From Azorinus chamasolen (lineage: Eukaryota > Mollusca > Bivalvia > Cardiida > Solecurtidae), in contig OY755251.1 of assembly GCA_963576725.1 (NCBI GenBank), forward strand, positions 41,180,192 through 41,244,191: a DNA stretch of 64,000 nucleotides, given 5' to 3'. Numbering within the stretch: position 1 is the first letter of the stretch; the number at the start of each line of letters is the position of its first letter. Shown piece by piece: positions 53,797 to 63,895 of this stretch. Below the pieces are notes generated by a model. The model was not told where the DNA came from, ran no database searches, and worked only from the letters and a program-made list of their open reading frames with translations. The position numbers were made by a program, and so were the translations under genes.

Positions 53797-54107
53797 TTAA
53801 AATAAAAGTAAATTGTAAGTATAGTATTTTCATTTGATCGTTATGCATATGTCATATTTTCTATCAATGGAAAAAGAGCAAAAATGCATATAGCAAAAAT
53901 GCATGTAGCACGTGTCCATGTTAATTTAATCAGTGTCACATACCGATACACAACTCTAATCGGCTTACCGGCGGTACTTGTGATCTCGGAGTCGACAACA
54001 TTAACACGTGGAAATACGTAAGCAGTGGGTGCCTTAAATCAATCAGCGTTATATCTCGAAGGGACACCGATAATGATACACGTTTTAATTTAAAAGATAG
54101 TTGTTGT

Positions 54108-54328
54108 TTTTTAAATTCTGAAGGGAGGTGATCCCCTGAGAGCAAAAATTGCAACACAAAAAGACAAAATTGCAGACACGGTTTTATTGAGTCTGTTCAT
54201 GAGCAGTAATTGAAAGTGCAACACTGCTCACGCCCCCTAGCACCGGCTTAAGCGGTATTCAATTTTCAGAACAAGAAGTACTGAAATTCATGATCTCAAA
54301 GGAACAGAAGGTATAACAACACTGAGAT
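54108..54328 (-). repeat. Dispersed repeat L, copy 2
   Basis: Reverse of 31957-32176: TCTGAAGGGAGGTGATCCCC, GCTCACGCCCCCTAGCACCG, CGGTATTCAATTTTCAGAAC, ACAGAAGGTATAACAACACT. Confidence 0.8.
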
Positions 54329-54524
54329 GAAGTACGGGGCGACGTTTTATAAGTGTTTACTTTTACAGTTATTACAGTATTAAAAATTTACATACATGTG
54401 TTTCAATATTTCTATAACTCTTTTTTGGTATCTGAATATAAATATCCATTATATGTTAATAAAGTTGACTCTCAAATCACTAGCCACAGCTGCAACAATA
54501 TTGTTTTACTATTAAAATCGATAG

Positions 54525-54628
54525 GTAGCGAAACGTACAGGTAGCGAAATGGTCAGGGTAGCGAAATGACTTCCCGGTGGGTAGCGAAATGACTGTAGCG
54601 AAAAGGTATGGGTAGCGAAACGTCAGTC
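54525..54628 (+). repeat. Irregular GGTAGCGAAA repeat
   Basis: Seven occurrences of TAGCGAAA with 4-14 base spacers (ATGACTTCCCGGTGG, ACGTACA). Rich in CG for this window. Confidence 0.8.
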
Positions 54629-54856
54629 AGCCCTCCTGGAGCGTCTATTTAGAGGTGATCTAGTTGCCTCTAAAGTTTCTGTAATGAGTGTTGCATTTGA
54701 GACGAGGCAAACCTTGCCAAACCCAACTGTTAGTAAAGTAAAAATTAGAATATTTGCTTCTCTTGGTGTATGTGTGTATATGTATGCAGTTAAATTGGTA
54801 TATTATAATGTATGTACAAATATGAGTCAAGCAGGAAACACCACATACAAAGCAAA

Positions 54857-55024
54857 TAGCCACCCGAACAGCCCCATAAGAAAGCACAGCAAATACAAAG
54901 AGATGCACAAAGACAAAACAAATAAACAATAGGGGGTGGAAGTACCGCTTTGGAACGGTCAGAGACTGTAGTCACTAGGGGTTTAAACCTGTCAAGGGAT
55001 ACCAACCTCACACTTATTCCACCC
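54857..55024 (+). repeat. Dispersed repeat K, copy 3 (partial)
   Basis: GAAGTACCGCTTTGGAACGG, AGGGGTTTAAACCTGTC and ACCAACCTCACACTTATTCC match 37279-37385; the left part is more diverged. Confidence 0.65.
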
Positions 55025-55029
55025 CATCC

Positions 55030-55970
55030 TAAAAGAATGTGTACATGTAAATAAACGTATCCCTTCTCCGACTAAACTACAACAACCGCGATGGCAAACA
55101 CAGTGGTAAATTGCATGTAGAACGGAAGAGAAACAAACGTCTGTGTATGTAACTTGTTAAATACATGTAAATTAACCCATTATCCATTAGACTATTTTTC
55201 AGCTCAAAATCTTGTCCGCTCAATATCTTCATGACTATTGTGTGTGCTGTCTTCATACTTAATAGGATGGTTGTTCATGGCAAGAAGATGATCCCTATTG
55301 ATTTATGAGGTCAGTCCGTAAAAGGTCAATGTCACAGTGGTCATCAACTCAAAAAAAAACATTGGTCGCTTAATAACTTATTATAATAACATGAGTCGCC
55401 CCTCCCATATATTATGTTTTGACAGCACATTCTTTCGGCATATAATGCTCCGATACATGGGGCTCTTGTTTTTATATTGTTGTAATTTTAAAATATGTAT
55501 GTGTTGTTAACTATTGTCTAATAGCTCGATATTGAAAAAAATCTATCTATCTATGTGCATTTTCTGCGTTCAAAGTATGAGAAAGAGAGATTTAGTCCAT
55601 TGCAAACAGTGTCGACGCAGGACAGATAATATGTATATGATAAGATATCGGGTCAAGGTTTACCCCTGTTTCATATAAACGCCTTTTCACACATTTGCAA
55701 ACAGAGTTGACCCAGATTAGACGGCTCTCAAAGTCTTCCAAAACCACTGACTGGAGTTTCACTAAATGTCAGAGGAATGATTTGTAGGTGAACCTCTATC
55801 AGATTTGTATAAATCATTCCTGTCCGTTGCATAAATAGGTCAAATGAGATCTATTAATCAGGTGAATGATACAGGGTCATCATAGCCTTCTTGTTATTAA
55901 ATAGCCTCTATAATTAAACACTGATGGATCATTCAACTTTAAAAATTCAGCATTTAAAATGTTAACCCCA
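55030..55970. other. No gene; half hairpin C
   Basis: TTGCAAACAGAGTTGACCCA and GATTAGACGGCTC near 55698 form a left arm only. Otherwise nothing recognised. Confidence 0.45.
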
Positions 55971-55974
55971 AACG

Positions 55975-56045
55975 CACACACAAACGCACGCACGCACGCA
56001 CACACGCACACTTCTGAAGGGGTGTATTCTGATGTCCCTATGTCC

Positions 56046-56087
<42 letters not shown>

Positions 56088-56112
56088 GTCTGTCTGTCTG
56101 TCTGTCTGTCAC
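55975..56112 (+). repeat. CA/CG-rich and (GTCT)n microsatellites
   Basis: CACACACAAACGCACGCACG followed 40 bases later by about 16 GTCT units. Confidence 0.95.
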
Positions 56113-56357
56113 TCGGTGACTGACCTTCCATCATACTTGTTTACATTCTGCGAAAGCTTCAACTTGAAAACCTTTTGTCAGAGATTGGATGGTTGGATGA
56201 TTGATGGTCATGCGAATATACGCACAGGAGATGTTATTATTATTTTCACTCAGTAACACTAGAGTGATAGCCCTAGTCAGAGGCCATATTCTAACTACAT
56301 TGTCAAATGTAAATTGGATCTTCAAAGTTCTTTGGAAACAATTCTAGTTTTCATTGT

Positions 56358-56610
56358 CTGCATTTCGATGAAACTTAGAGGTAGAATCCAGCATTTGTAC
56401 TAAGACAACTATGAATTCGAAAGTACCATATTCAATTTAAAATTGTCACCTGCTCAATAGTTTGTGTATTGCGTATTTAATTATGCATATTCAATTAGTC
56501 GAATAATTAAGATCAACAGTATTTAATATTTTGATTCTCGTTTTATTTCAATAAGATCTAGCTATTAAGATATACAGTCTCATGGCGTTCATTTGGGTGT
56601 TGTAATTACA
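56358..56610 (+). repeat. Dispersed repeat N, full copy
   Basis: Joins the parts found separately at 51655-51810 and 49383-49497, in that order, so the unit is at least 250 bp. Non-coding. Class unknown. Confidence 0.8.
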
Positions 56611-56778
56611 GACTCTGCAAAACAAAAACTACATTCTCATATATGCTTTAAAATGTATTCAAGTCGTTATCTTCATATCGATATAAATACACGCGCTTCA
56701 GAATATTAATTAATTCTTACGTACAATGATTTATTGATAGTACTCCGAACCACAGGTGCCCTTCGCATGCTATGTCTA

Positions 56779-57853
56779 AACAACAACAACAACAACTCCA
56801 TCACACATACATTATGTTTTTAATCATATGTCATTTATTATAAGTATCTAAAACCAAAGACCTATGATATGTTATCATAGGTCTTTGTTAAAACATACCA
56901 AAAGATAGTTTTCTGCCCCCCCCCCTCCCCCCAAAAAAAACCCCCAACATATCCTCTCCTCAAACACCCCTGCTCTATATAATAAGTACATGTAAAAGGA
57001 ATTCAACTCCGACCGAAATGTACTCAAAAATCGATGGGCAATGGGTTCATTCACTGCAATCGTCCTTGAAAGCTTATTTGACCACTGATTTCCATAAACT
57101 GTGTCTCATTTATTAAAAAAATCATCACTCTTGATGCGCAGTCATCTATTTTTTCTCAGAATATTAACACGCTTTTCCAACGAGTCGCCAAAGTGACAAC
57201 CAACCTCTCTAGGACACAGGTTGACTCTGAGGTTCGAAATAGAAACACGCTATAATTCAAGTCGAAACACCATATAGCTGTTCTATAAGGCTTTGTCCCG
57301 GTCTGATAGCATGAATGAATATCGTGTTATCATAATTTCTTCAAATACCATTTTCTAAAAATCTCTACAAGCTTGATATTGATATCGGCGAAAGTCACAA
57401 CTTTCGGTTTGTAAGTCTTTCATGGATATGAATATCAAGCTTGTAGAGATTTTTATAAAATAGAGAGGTTGGTTGTCACTTTGGCGACTCGTTGAAAAAG
57501 CGTGCTAATATTCTGAGAAAACATAGATAATTTCTCATCAAGAGTGATGATTTATTTGATAAATAAGACACAGTTTATGGAAATCGGTTGTCAATTAAAC
57601 TTTCAAGGACGATCGAAGTGAATGAACCCATCGATTTTTGAGCAGATTTCGACCGGAGTTGAATACCTTTTACTTATTAAATATAGCAGGGGTGTTCGCG
57701 AAAAATTTTAAATGTTTTTTTTTCATTTGTTTTGGTTGGGTCAGAAAACTATATTTTGGTATGTTTGAGATACTTATGACATGTAATTAAACAAATAATG
57801 TATAATAGATGTGATGGAGTTGTAGATTGTTGTTGTTGTCGTTGTCGTTGTCG

Positions 57854-57891
<38 letters not shown>

Positions 57892-57898
57892 ATTGTTG
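56779..57898. mobile_element. 1.1-kb foldback element with trinucleotide ends
   Basis: Arms 56779-57218 and 57455-57898 are inverted: AACAACTCCATCACA against TGTGATGGAGTTGT, and AACGAGTCGCCAAAGTGACA against TGTCACTTTGGCGACTCGTT. The outer tips are (CAA)n and (TTG)n. A second inverted pair, 57350-57380 and 57431-57461, lies inside. The left arm has an extra hairpin (AAAGACCTATGATA, TATCATAGGTCTTT near 56857-56888) and G/C-poor poly-C/poly-A runs near 56917. No coding capacity. Confidence 0.88.
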
Positions 57899-58009
57899 CG
57901 AAAGGCACATGTGCTCCGAACGTGCTTCTGACATTTTCCGGCGGCCATCCACAGACATCTTAGCAGTGCTGTTATGGTTGTTTTGCATTTCATGTACAAG
58001 TTAATAGTG

Positions 58010-58495
58010 ATTTCCTATAAAAGGTACTTGAAATTTTTCAATAATTGTTTCTTCTACTCCATGTTCACTTATTCTTTTCAAACATTATAATCGCCTAAAA
58101 AACAAATATGCAGTCAGACTAGGGCTCCAACTCATTGCAGTATATTTAAATATTTTAATAGCATCGCCTCCGAATTCACTAACAAACAGACATAACCGTA
58201 AAGAATATTGAATGAAATAGTTGATCTAACTTTTGTTTAAGTCATTTCCGTTGTACGCCTGTCTGCTAGTATAATAATAACCAACCTTCATAGATATAGT
58301 TCCCTGTACTATAAAATCTCCAAACATTGAATTCAATATGGCAAAAATTTAATACCATTATTGTTTTGTACATTATGTCAATATTTGAATGCCGCTGAAT
58401 ATCTTTTTTAAAGATATTTCTTGTTAATAATATAAAGGATACAATAGTAATTGCTAATACTAGAATATACCACCCAAAGTACTTAAACAATAGAG
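58010..58495. other. Nothing recognised
   Basis: AT-rich. A 96-codon reverse frame at 58266-58556 contains hydrophobic stretches, but it runs into a family A relic at 58515-58570 and is probably chance. Confidence 0.4.
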
Positions 58496-58781
58496 GTTGG
58501 CAAAGTGGGACACACTGTTTGGATTCAAATCTGATACCAAGTAACTGTCTGACCAAAATCTAAACTGTTTACAACTTGTGACAATTTTGCCTTAGGTCAA
58601 AATGCCTAAAACCGATCTTTTAGAAATCCAAGTGATGACAAACCTGAAGCAGACGATATTAGATCTCTACAGCTTGCTTAATCCTTACAATGCTGAGTAA
58701 TGTTTCGTCTGCAAAAAATGCCGTCTGCTTCAATTCTTAAATAAACTTTCTTTCATTTTATGCAAAAAAGGGTCAAGATGA

Positions 58782-58890
58782 CAAACAGTTTGGATCCTGA
58801 TGAGACGCAAACTTATGTGGCCTCTCATCTGGATCCAAACTGTTTGCATAGGTAATCACAGTTTCTCCGCTAGCGTGCAAAGAGTTAAGC
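58782..58890 (+). mobile_element. Family A hairpin with right flank
   Basis: ACAAACAGTTTGGATCCTGA and TGAGACGC mirror CCTCTCATCTGGATCCAAAC and TGTTTGC, 58782-58848. Confidence 0.75.
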
Positions 58891-58994
58891 GTATGACCTC
58901 GAGAGATGTTAGCATGATGTAACAGTTGCCCTGCACTACTGACCACCAGTGCTGTAACCTTTATACTGTAGTTTCTGATGTGGAGAAGTCTATT

Positions 58995-59145
58995 TAACCC
59001 TTAATTTCCCTCATATAAACTTGTTTTCATGCATCTGCAAACAGAATAGACCCAGATAAGACAGCTCCCATAGGATCAGGGTCTGCTCTGTTTGCTAATG
59101 GACCCACCTTCCATATTTCATTATAAATACTTTGTAAGATTCCGG
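58995..59145 (-). mobile_element. Hairpin C MITE
   Basis: TTAACCCTTAATTTCCCTCA, CTGCAAACAGAATAGACCCA, TAGGATCAGGGTCTGCTCTG, then GCTAATGGACCCACCTTCCA, the family G junction in reverse. Confidence 0.65.
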
Positions 59146-59251
59146 AACCGGATTGTAAGCCAAGCACTGCACATGCGCGTATTCTCTTAGGGGGATTCCC
59201 GCTAGGTAGAGCTCGTGCAATAGGGTTTTCCGTGAAAGTTTGAGTCGCAAT

Positions 59252-59295
59252 CCATTTTATAAGGATTTCGGCAAAGCCGAAACCCTAAAAAATGG
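59252..59295. repeat. 20-bp-arm hairpin with 3-base loop
   Basis: CCATTTTATAAGGATTTCGG and CCGAAACCCTAAAAAATGG pair around CAAAG. Tight, with a GC-rich tip. Confidence 0.75.
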
Positions 59296-59344
59296 GTCGA
59301 CTAGGCAGCAATATTTAAAAGCCTGTATGTGATTGTAACAGGGC

Positions 59345-59535
59345 TTAACCTTTCACTTGGTAAGGCACCGATTTGACTAGCATATGCAAACATCCCGGGT
59401 CCAGATGAGACACAGTGTAACTCGGTCGGTATCTCCTTAAGATCCAAGCTGTTTGACACTCGGTCAGGAGTGACAATGCTAACAGATCTGAGTTTAAGCA
59501 CAGAGTTTTTGCGACAGGCTAATGATTTAACACGG
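59345..59535 (+). mobile_element. Family A MITE
   Basis: TTAACCTTTCACTTGGTAAG to GCGACAGGCTAATGATTTAA. Core GGGTCCAGATGAGACACAG and TTAAGATCCAAGCTGTTT. Confidence 0.7.
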
Positions 59536-59539
59536 AATA

Positions 59540-59935
59540 TGGCAATTACTGATACGTTCTAAATTAAGAAAGGTATATTATAATGAACCACTATAGCACG
59601 AAATGCCTATATTGTAAGATGAAATCGATAAAGACACTGGGCCTCGAGGTTATAAATATCAACCACAATTCACATAAATGTGTGTGCGTTACAAGCTGCA
59701 TTACTTAAAACTATAAGACCAGCTCATGAGCATTTGACTACTGGAGCCAGTTTCCACACCCAAGACATGTAGCTGACAAAAGTCATCTGTTATTTATAAC
59801 GTATAAAAAATTGTAAACGTTTAATAAAACCTTTCTCAACTCTTCCGCTGTCAATTTTTGTAGTCTGCAAACTTGTGCGTCTACTTCAGTTTTCATTTGT
59901 TGTTATTTTTCTTCATCGGTGTTTCAACAACAGCC
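59540..59935. other. Nothing recognised
   Basis: AT-rich, no supported feature. Confidence 0.45.
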
Positions 59936-59943
59936 ACAGTATA

Positions 59944-60060
59944 AAACAGTTTGGATACTGATGAGACGACGAGTTACTCGGCGTCTCATCTGGATCCAAA
60001 CTGTTTGCATAAGTAATCACAGATCTCTGTGACATTGGCAGCGAAAGAGTTTTGTAAACG
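59944..60060 (+). mobile_element. Family A hairpin, near-perfect
   Basis: AACAGTTTGGATACTGATGA and GACGACGAGTTACTCGGCGT, then CTCATCTGGATCCAAACTGT. Arms differ at few positions over about 30 bp. Confidence 0.8.
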
Positions 60061-60234
60061 GTCACTGAAATTATTGTATAACGTGCCTTTAAGGCAGGTG
60101 GTAGCTTAATCCTTTTCTTGATAAATAGGCATGTAAGAAATATAATTATGTAGTCGAAACAGCACTAGATTTGAGCAAAATTTGAGCAGGCACTTGTTTC
60201 ACACCAGGATAAGGGATTAAAACAGATACTAAAA

Positions 60235-60385
60235 TCGTCCTTTCTCCACCAACCCCTATGCTGTGACTACTCTTTAAAATCGTCTCTCTTCTAAGACGAT
60301 TCAAACATAGGGTTTGGTAGAGAAATAAAGAAGTTACTCTTGAAAATGTTTAAATGTACGCAGCTTGTCTGGACCTATGGATGTA
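60235..60385 (+). mobile_element. Family D palindrome
   Basis: TTTCTCCACCAACCCCTATG, CTACTCTTTAAAATCGTC and ACATAGGGTTTGGTAGAGAA; right arm partly deleted. Tail GAAGTTACTCTTGAAAATGT. Confidence 0.7.
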
Positions 60386-60399
60386 TTCGTATTCGTACA

Positions 60400-60590
60400 T
60401 TAAACGCCTATCTATAGCGTCCACTTTATGAACGTGTATACATGTAGATGTCTTCAAAAGCTGGCGATTTTTTAATACAGAATAAAAGTAATGCAGATAG
60501 CTCCTGCATTAAGCTACCGCGAACCCTTTAAGACCGGGAATAAGCCATATTTCTGGTGGTGGCATTGGAGGGGTTTTACAACTGTAAATG
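60400..60590 (+). mobile_element. Degenerate family B MITE
   Basis: AATGCAGATAGCTCCTGCAT and TAAGCTACCGCGAAC, ending GAGGGGTTTTACAACTGTA. Confidence 0.55.
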
Positions 60591-60699
60591 CATATACGTG
60601 TTATCCGAATTAGTGTCTTTGATTCTGATTAATACTATACAGCACATCGGTTTCCACTGAAGATCAACATCAATACACTTTATCTTGTAAAAATTAAAG

Positions 60700-60865
60700 T
60701 CACTTTAAGCTCCGATCTATTGCGGTATTTTACTTCCGATTTGTCCAAGTCTTTGAGAAACTACAGACGGGATTTCCAACAACTTGGGTATTGGTGATGT
60801 GCCGAATTAGTCGCCGTTTCTACTGACACCTAGCTGTTTTGAAGATGTAAGTCAAGTGGCACCTG
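60700..60865 (+). mobile_element. Family A MITE, eroded
   Basis: AAGCTCCGATCTATTGC, TACTTCCGATTTGTCCAAG, GAGAAACTACAGACGG, then a weak hairpin (GGTATTGGTGATGTGCC, CGCCGTTTCTACTGACACC). Confidence 0.5.
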
Positions 60866-61059
60866 ACAGAACAAGAGTTATAATCACGACATTAGACTAC
60901 TGCGAGTAAAACATAAACCAATACAGCTGTACTCTTCGTTGCTATATTTAGATTGTTATGCTTTATTATATGTATTGGATAATGTAACCGGCTGTCGCTA
61001 GGTGCAACATGGTGTTTTATTGCCCATTCACTACAACAGAACATATCTATATCGAAAAC

Positions 61060-61260
61060 TTAACTTATAAACATGAGTGTCTTCCAACACAGGCTGTTTC
61101 TTAATGTATTACGAATGTATACAAAAAGCTCCCTATGGAGCGTTCTGCACTAGTTTTGTCCTGCATTAAGCCACATGTACCACCTGCCTATTTGACGTAG
61201 AATTAGACATATTTCAGATGGTCGATTTAAAGAGGTGATGCTATAGCAGTCAGTGGATTT
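61060..61260 (+). mobile_element. Degenerate family B MITE
   Basis: CAGGCTGTTTCTTAATGT, AAAAAGCTCCCTATGGAGCG, TTTTGTCCTGCATTAAGCC and GTCGATTTAAAGAGGTGATG. Confidence 0.6.
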
Positions 61261-61552
61261 AGCAGACACTTTTAGCACATACCATTTGCGAGGAAAATGT
61301 CTGAACAATTTTCCAGTGTAAGATGAAAACATTTGTCTTCGCGACCTGAAAAATATATCCCCTTCATTAATTCTGAGCTCTTGAAAAGGAACAATGATTA
61401 TACAAGTCCTAACAGAGGTTCAGATACATGTAAGATGCATTTCGCGAAAAAAAAAATTATTTTTCGACCGAAGTATTTTTACCACTCTTTTGAATCGCCC
61501 CATCGTTTAGTGCAGAAAGGACGATTATAGTATTTTAATACCTACCTGTTGT

Positions 61553-61715
61553 TTTGTCCTAATACTGATTTTGTCCTAAGGCTGACCTTTTCCTAAGGCT
61601 GACTTTGTTCGTCCCAAGGCTGACTTTGTTATAAGGCTGACTTTGTCCGTCCCAGGGCTGACTTTGTCATAAGGCTGACTTTGTCCGTCCCAAGGCTGAC
61701 TTTGTCCTAAGGCTG
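61553..61715 (+). repeat. Irregular GGCTGACTTTGTC repeat
   Basis: Nine units of 17-24 bp: CTGACTTTGTCCGTCCCAAG alternates with CTGACTTTGTCATAAGG. Confidence 0.9.
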
Positions 61716-61781
61716 ATTTGTTTTTCTCTCGACCAAACCCATACTTTTGACTGATACAGAATCGTAGGTTAGAGAGAAATA

Positions 61782-61985
61782 CAGTAAAACCTCTCCATAA
61801 CGGCCACTAAATTACATCAAGTATTTTGTGTTAAAGGCAGGTGGTTGCTTAAAACAAGGTGACAGTAAAACAGAACGCTCATATAGGAGCGTTCTGTTTT
61901 ACTTTCAACTTCCTTTAAGGAGCCACATGCCCTAAATACCAACTAATTAACACAATTTTGTGGCCGTTATAGAGAGAGTTTACTG
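61782..61985 (+). mobile_element. Family B MITE, complete
   Basis: CAGTAAAACCTCTCCATAAC and GTTATAGAGAGAGTTTACTG with TA on both sides. Core AACGCTCATATAGGAGCG. Confidence 0.85.
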
Positions 61986-61989
61986 TATA

Positions 61990-62177
61990 CAGTAAAGCCT
62001 TGGGCGGTCATTCAGTTATTGGACATTAGAGTCTTAACAAGCAAGTGGGTGCTTTATAATGCAGAAAGTTCCTATACGAGTTCTCTGCATTAGTTTTGAC
62101 CTGCATTAATCTACCGTCTGTCGTACAGACACATAAACATACATCTTTTTGATGACCGCTTAAGACGTGTTCTACTG
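61990..62177 (+). mobile_element. Family B MITE, directly abutting the previous one
   Basis: TATA alone separates it from 61985. CAGTAAAGCCTTGGGCGG at the left, AGACGTGTTCTACTG at the right; core ATGCAGAAAGTTCCTATACG. Confidence 0.8.
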
Positions 62178-62184
62178 TAGCATT

Positions 62185-62325
62185 TAAGGAACAATTGACC
62201 AAGTGTCATCGAACAAGCTTTTGAGAAATGACTGACCAAGTGTCAAACAGCTTGGATCTTGAAGAAACGCCGAGTTACTGGACATCGAAGCTGTTTGCAA
62301 ATGCAGCTCGAGTGAGAGAAGTACA
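62185..62325 (+). mobile_element. Family A MITE, short
   Basis: CAAGCTTTTGAGAAATGACT, GACCAAGTGTCAAACAGCTT, GGATCTTGAAGAAACGCC, GAAGCTGTTTGCAAATGC. It keeps two AAGCTT/CAGCTT words about 35 bases apart, the likely seed of the array at 71. Confidence 0.65.
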
Positions 62326-62454
62326 ACGATAAGTCATGACCATGGGTGGTCTTCGAGATATGAAATCAATGCGACATGTTTAGCTCATCATTTTAATCTC
62401 GAATCCTGAATACACATGTATCGTCGCTAATTCGAACCTTTAGCCACGCAAACC

Positions 62455-62655
62455 TGTCAGGCAGGTGGATGCTAAATGCAGGTCATACCGAAAGCTCCAG
62501 AGGAGCTTAATATATGGCAAAACTAGGAGCTCCTGCAGGAGCTTTCTGCATTACCTTTGTTCTGCATTAAGCAACTACATGCTTGTTAAGACTCCTACGT
62601 TCAATAAATGAATGAGGCTTTCCTGTTTAATGTCACCCTACATTAAGTTGACACC
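62455..62655 (+). mobile_element. Family B core, with a second core inside
   Basis: CAGGCAGGTGGATGCTAAAT, CGAAAGCTCCAGAGGAGCTT, then again AGGAGCTCCTGCAGGAGCTT and CTGCATTAAGCAACTAC. Confidence 0.6.
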
Positions 62656-62879
62656 TGTCTAATCAATTTACTCCATATATACGCATCAACTATTGGTCAT
62701 GGACTGAAATAATTTTTATAAACCATTATAACCAATCAGATGAATACTATTCATGATGTCAATATGTCATACATAAATACTGATGAAATAAAAAAGTTCA
62801 TACAAAAAATAAATCATATTACATGTCAGTCGAGGGTAAATTCTTAAAATGTATGTTATACGTCTGATCGGGATCAACC

Positions 62880-63125
62880 TATTTGATACTGGACCCAGAG
62901 GTCCAGATAAGATGCGTAAAGTTAAACATTTTAAAGCGAATCTCCTTTATTTATCCACCAAACCCTATACTGTGACCACTCTTTATTTATCCACCAAACC
63001 CTATACTGTGACCACTCTTTATTTATCCACCAAACCCTATACTGTGACCACTCTTTAGTCTCTTCGAGACGATTCTGCAGAGTGCTCACAATATATGGTT
63101 TTGGTGGAGAAATGACGATTTTAGT
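62880..63125 (+). mobile_element. Family D palindrome carrying a 36-bp array
   Basis: The left arm ACCAAACCCTATACTGTGAC occurs three times, then AGTCTCTTCGAGACGATTCT, GTGCTCACAATATATGG and TTTTGGTGGAGAAATGACG give one right arm. Confidence 0.8.
62945..63056 (+). repeat. 36-bp tandem repeat, 3 identical copies
   Basis: CTTTATTTATCCACCAAACC plus CTATACTGTGACCACT, no differences between copies. The unit is one palindrome arm, which makes it look recent. Confidence 0.95.
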
Positions 63126-63144
63126 ATTTGGATACACATTGTTA

Positions 63145-63895
63145 CATGTATCTGTAGCTTTGTGGGTCAGTAGTTATCTGTAGCTTTGTGGGTCAGTAGT
63201 TATCTGTAGCTTTGTGGATCAGTAGTTATGTAGCTTTGTGGATCAGTAGTTATGTAGCTTTGTGGATCAGTAGTTATCTGTAGCTTTGTGGATCAGTAGT
63301 TATATGTAGCTTTGTGAATCAGTAGTTATCTGTAGCTTTGTGGATCAGTAGTTATCTGTAGCTTTGTGGATCAGTAGTTATCTGTAGCTTTGTGGATCAG
63401 TAGTTATCTGTAGCTTTGTGAATCAGTAGTTATATGTAGCTGTGTGGATCAGTAGTTATCTGTAGCTTTGTGAATCAGTAGTTATATGTAGCTGTGTGGA
63501 TCAGTAGTTATATGTAGCTTTGTGAATCAGTAGTTATATGTAGCTTTGTGGATCAGTAGTTATCTGTAGCTTTGTGGATCAGTAGTTATCTGTAGCTTTG
63601 TGGATCAGTAGTTATCTGTAGCTTTGTGGATCAGTAGTTATCTGTAGCTTTGTGGATCAGTAGTTATCTGTAGCTTTGTGGATCAGTAGTTATGTAGCTT
63701 TGTGGATCAGTAGTTATATGTAGCTTTGTGAATCAGTAGTTATCTGTAGCTTTGTGCATCAGTAGTTATCTGTAGCTTTGTGCATCAGTAGTTATCTGTA
63801 GCTTTGTGGATCAGTAGTTATCTGTAGCTTTGTGAATCAGTAGTTATCTGTAGCTTTGTGGATCAGTAGTTATATGTAGCTTTGTGAATCAGTAG
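63145..63895 (-). repeat. 26-bp minisatellite, about 29 copies
   Basis: The unit is TATCTGTAGCTTTGTGGATC plus AGTAGT. Shorter 24-bp units lack CT; GGATC, GAATC and GCATC variants occur. It abuts TTTCTCAAAAGCTTG of a reverse family A element. Confidence 0.95.

Noticed and set aside
57787..58004. Poly-asparagine and poly-cysteine frames
   Set aside because: Produced by the (TTG)n tip of the foldback element.
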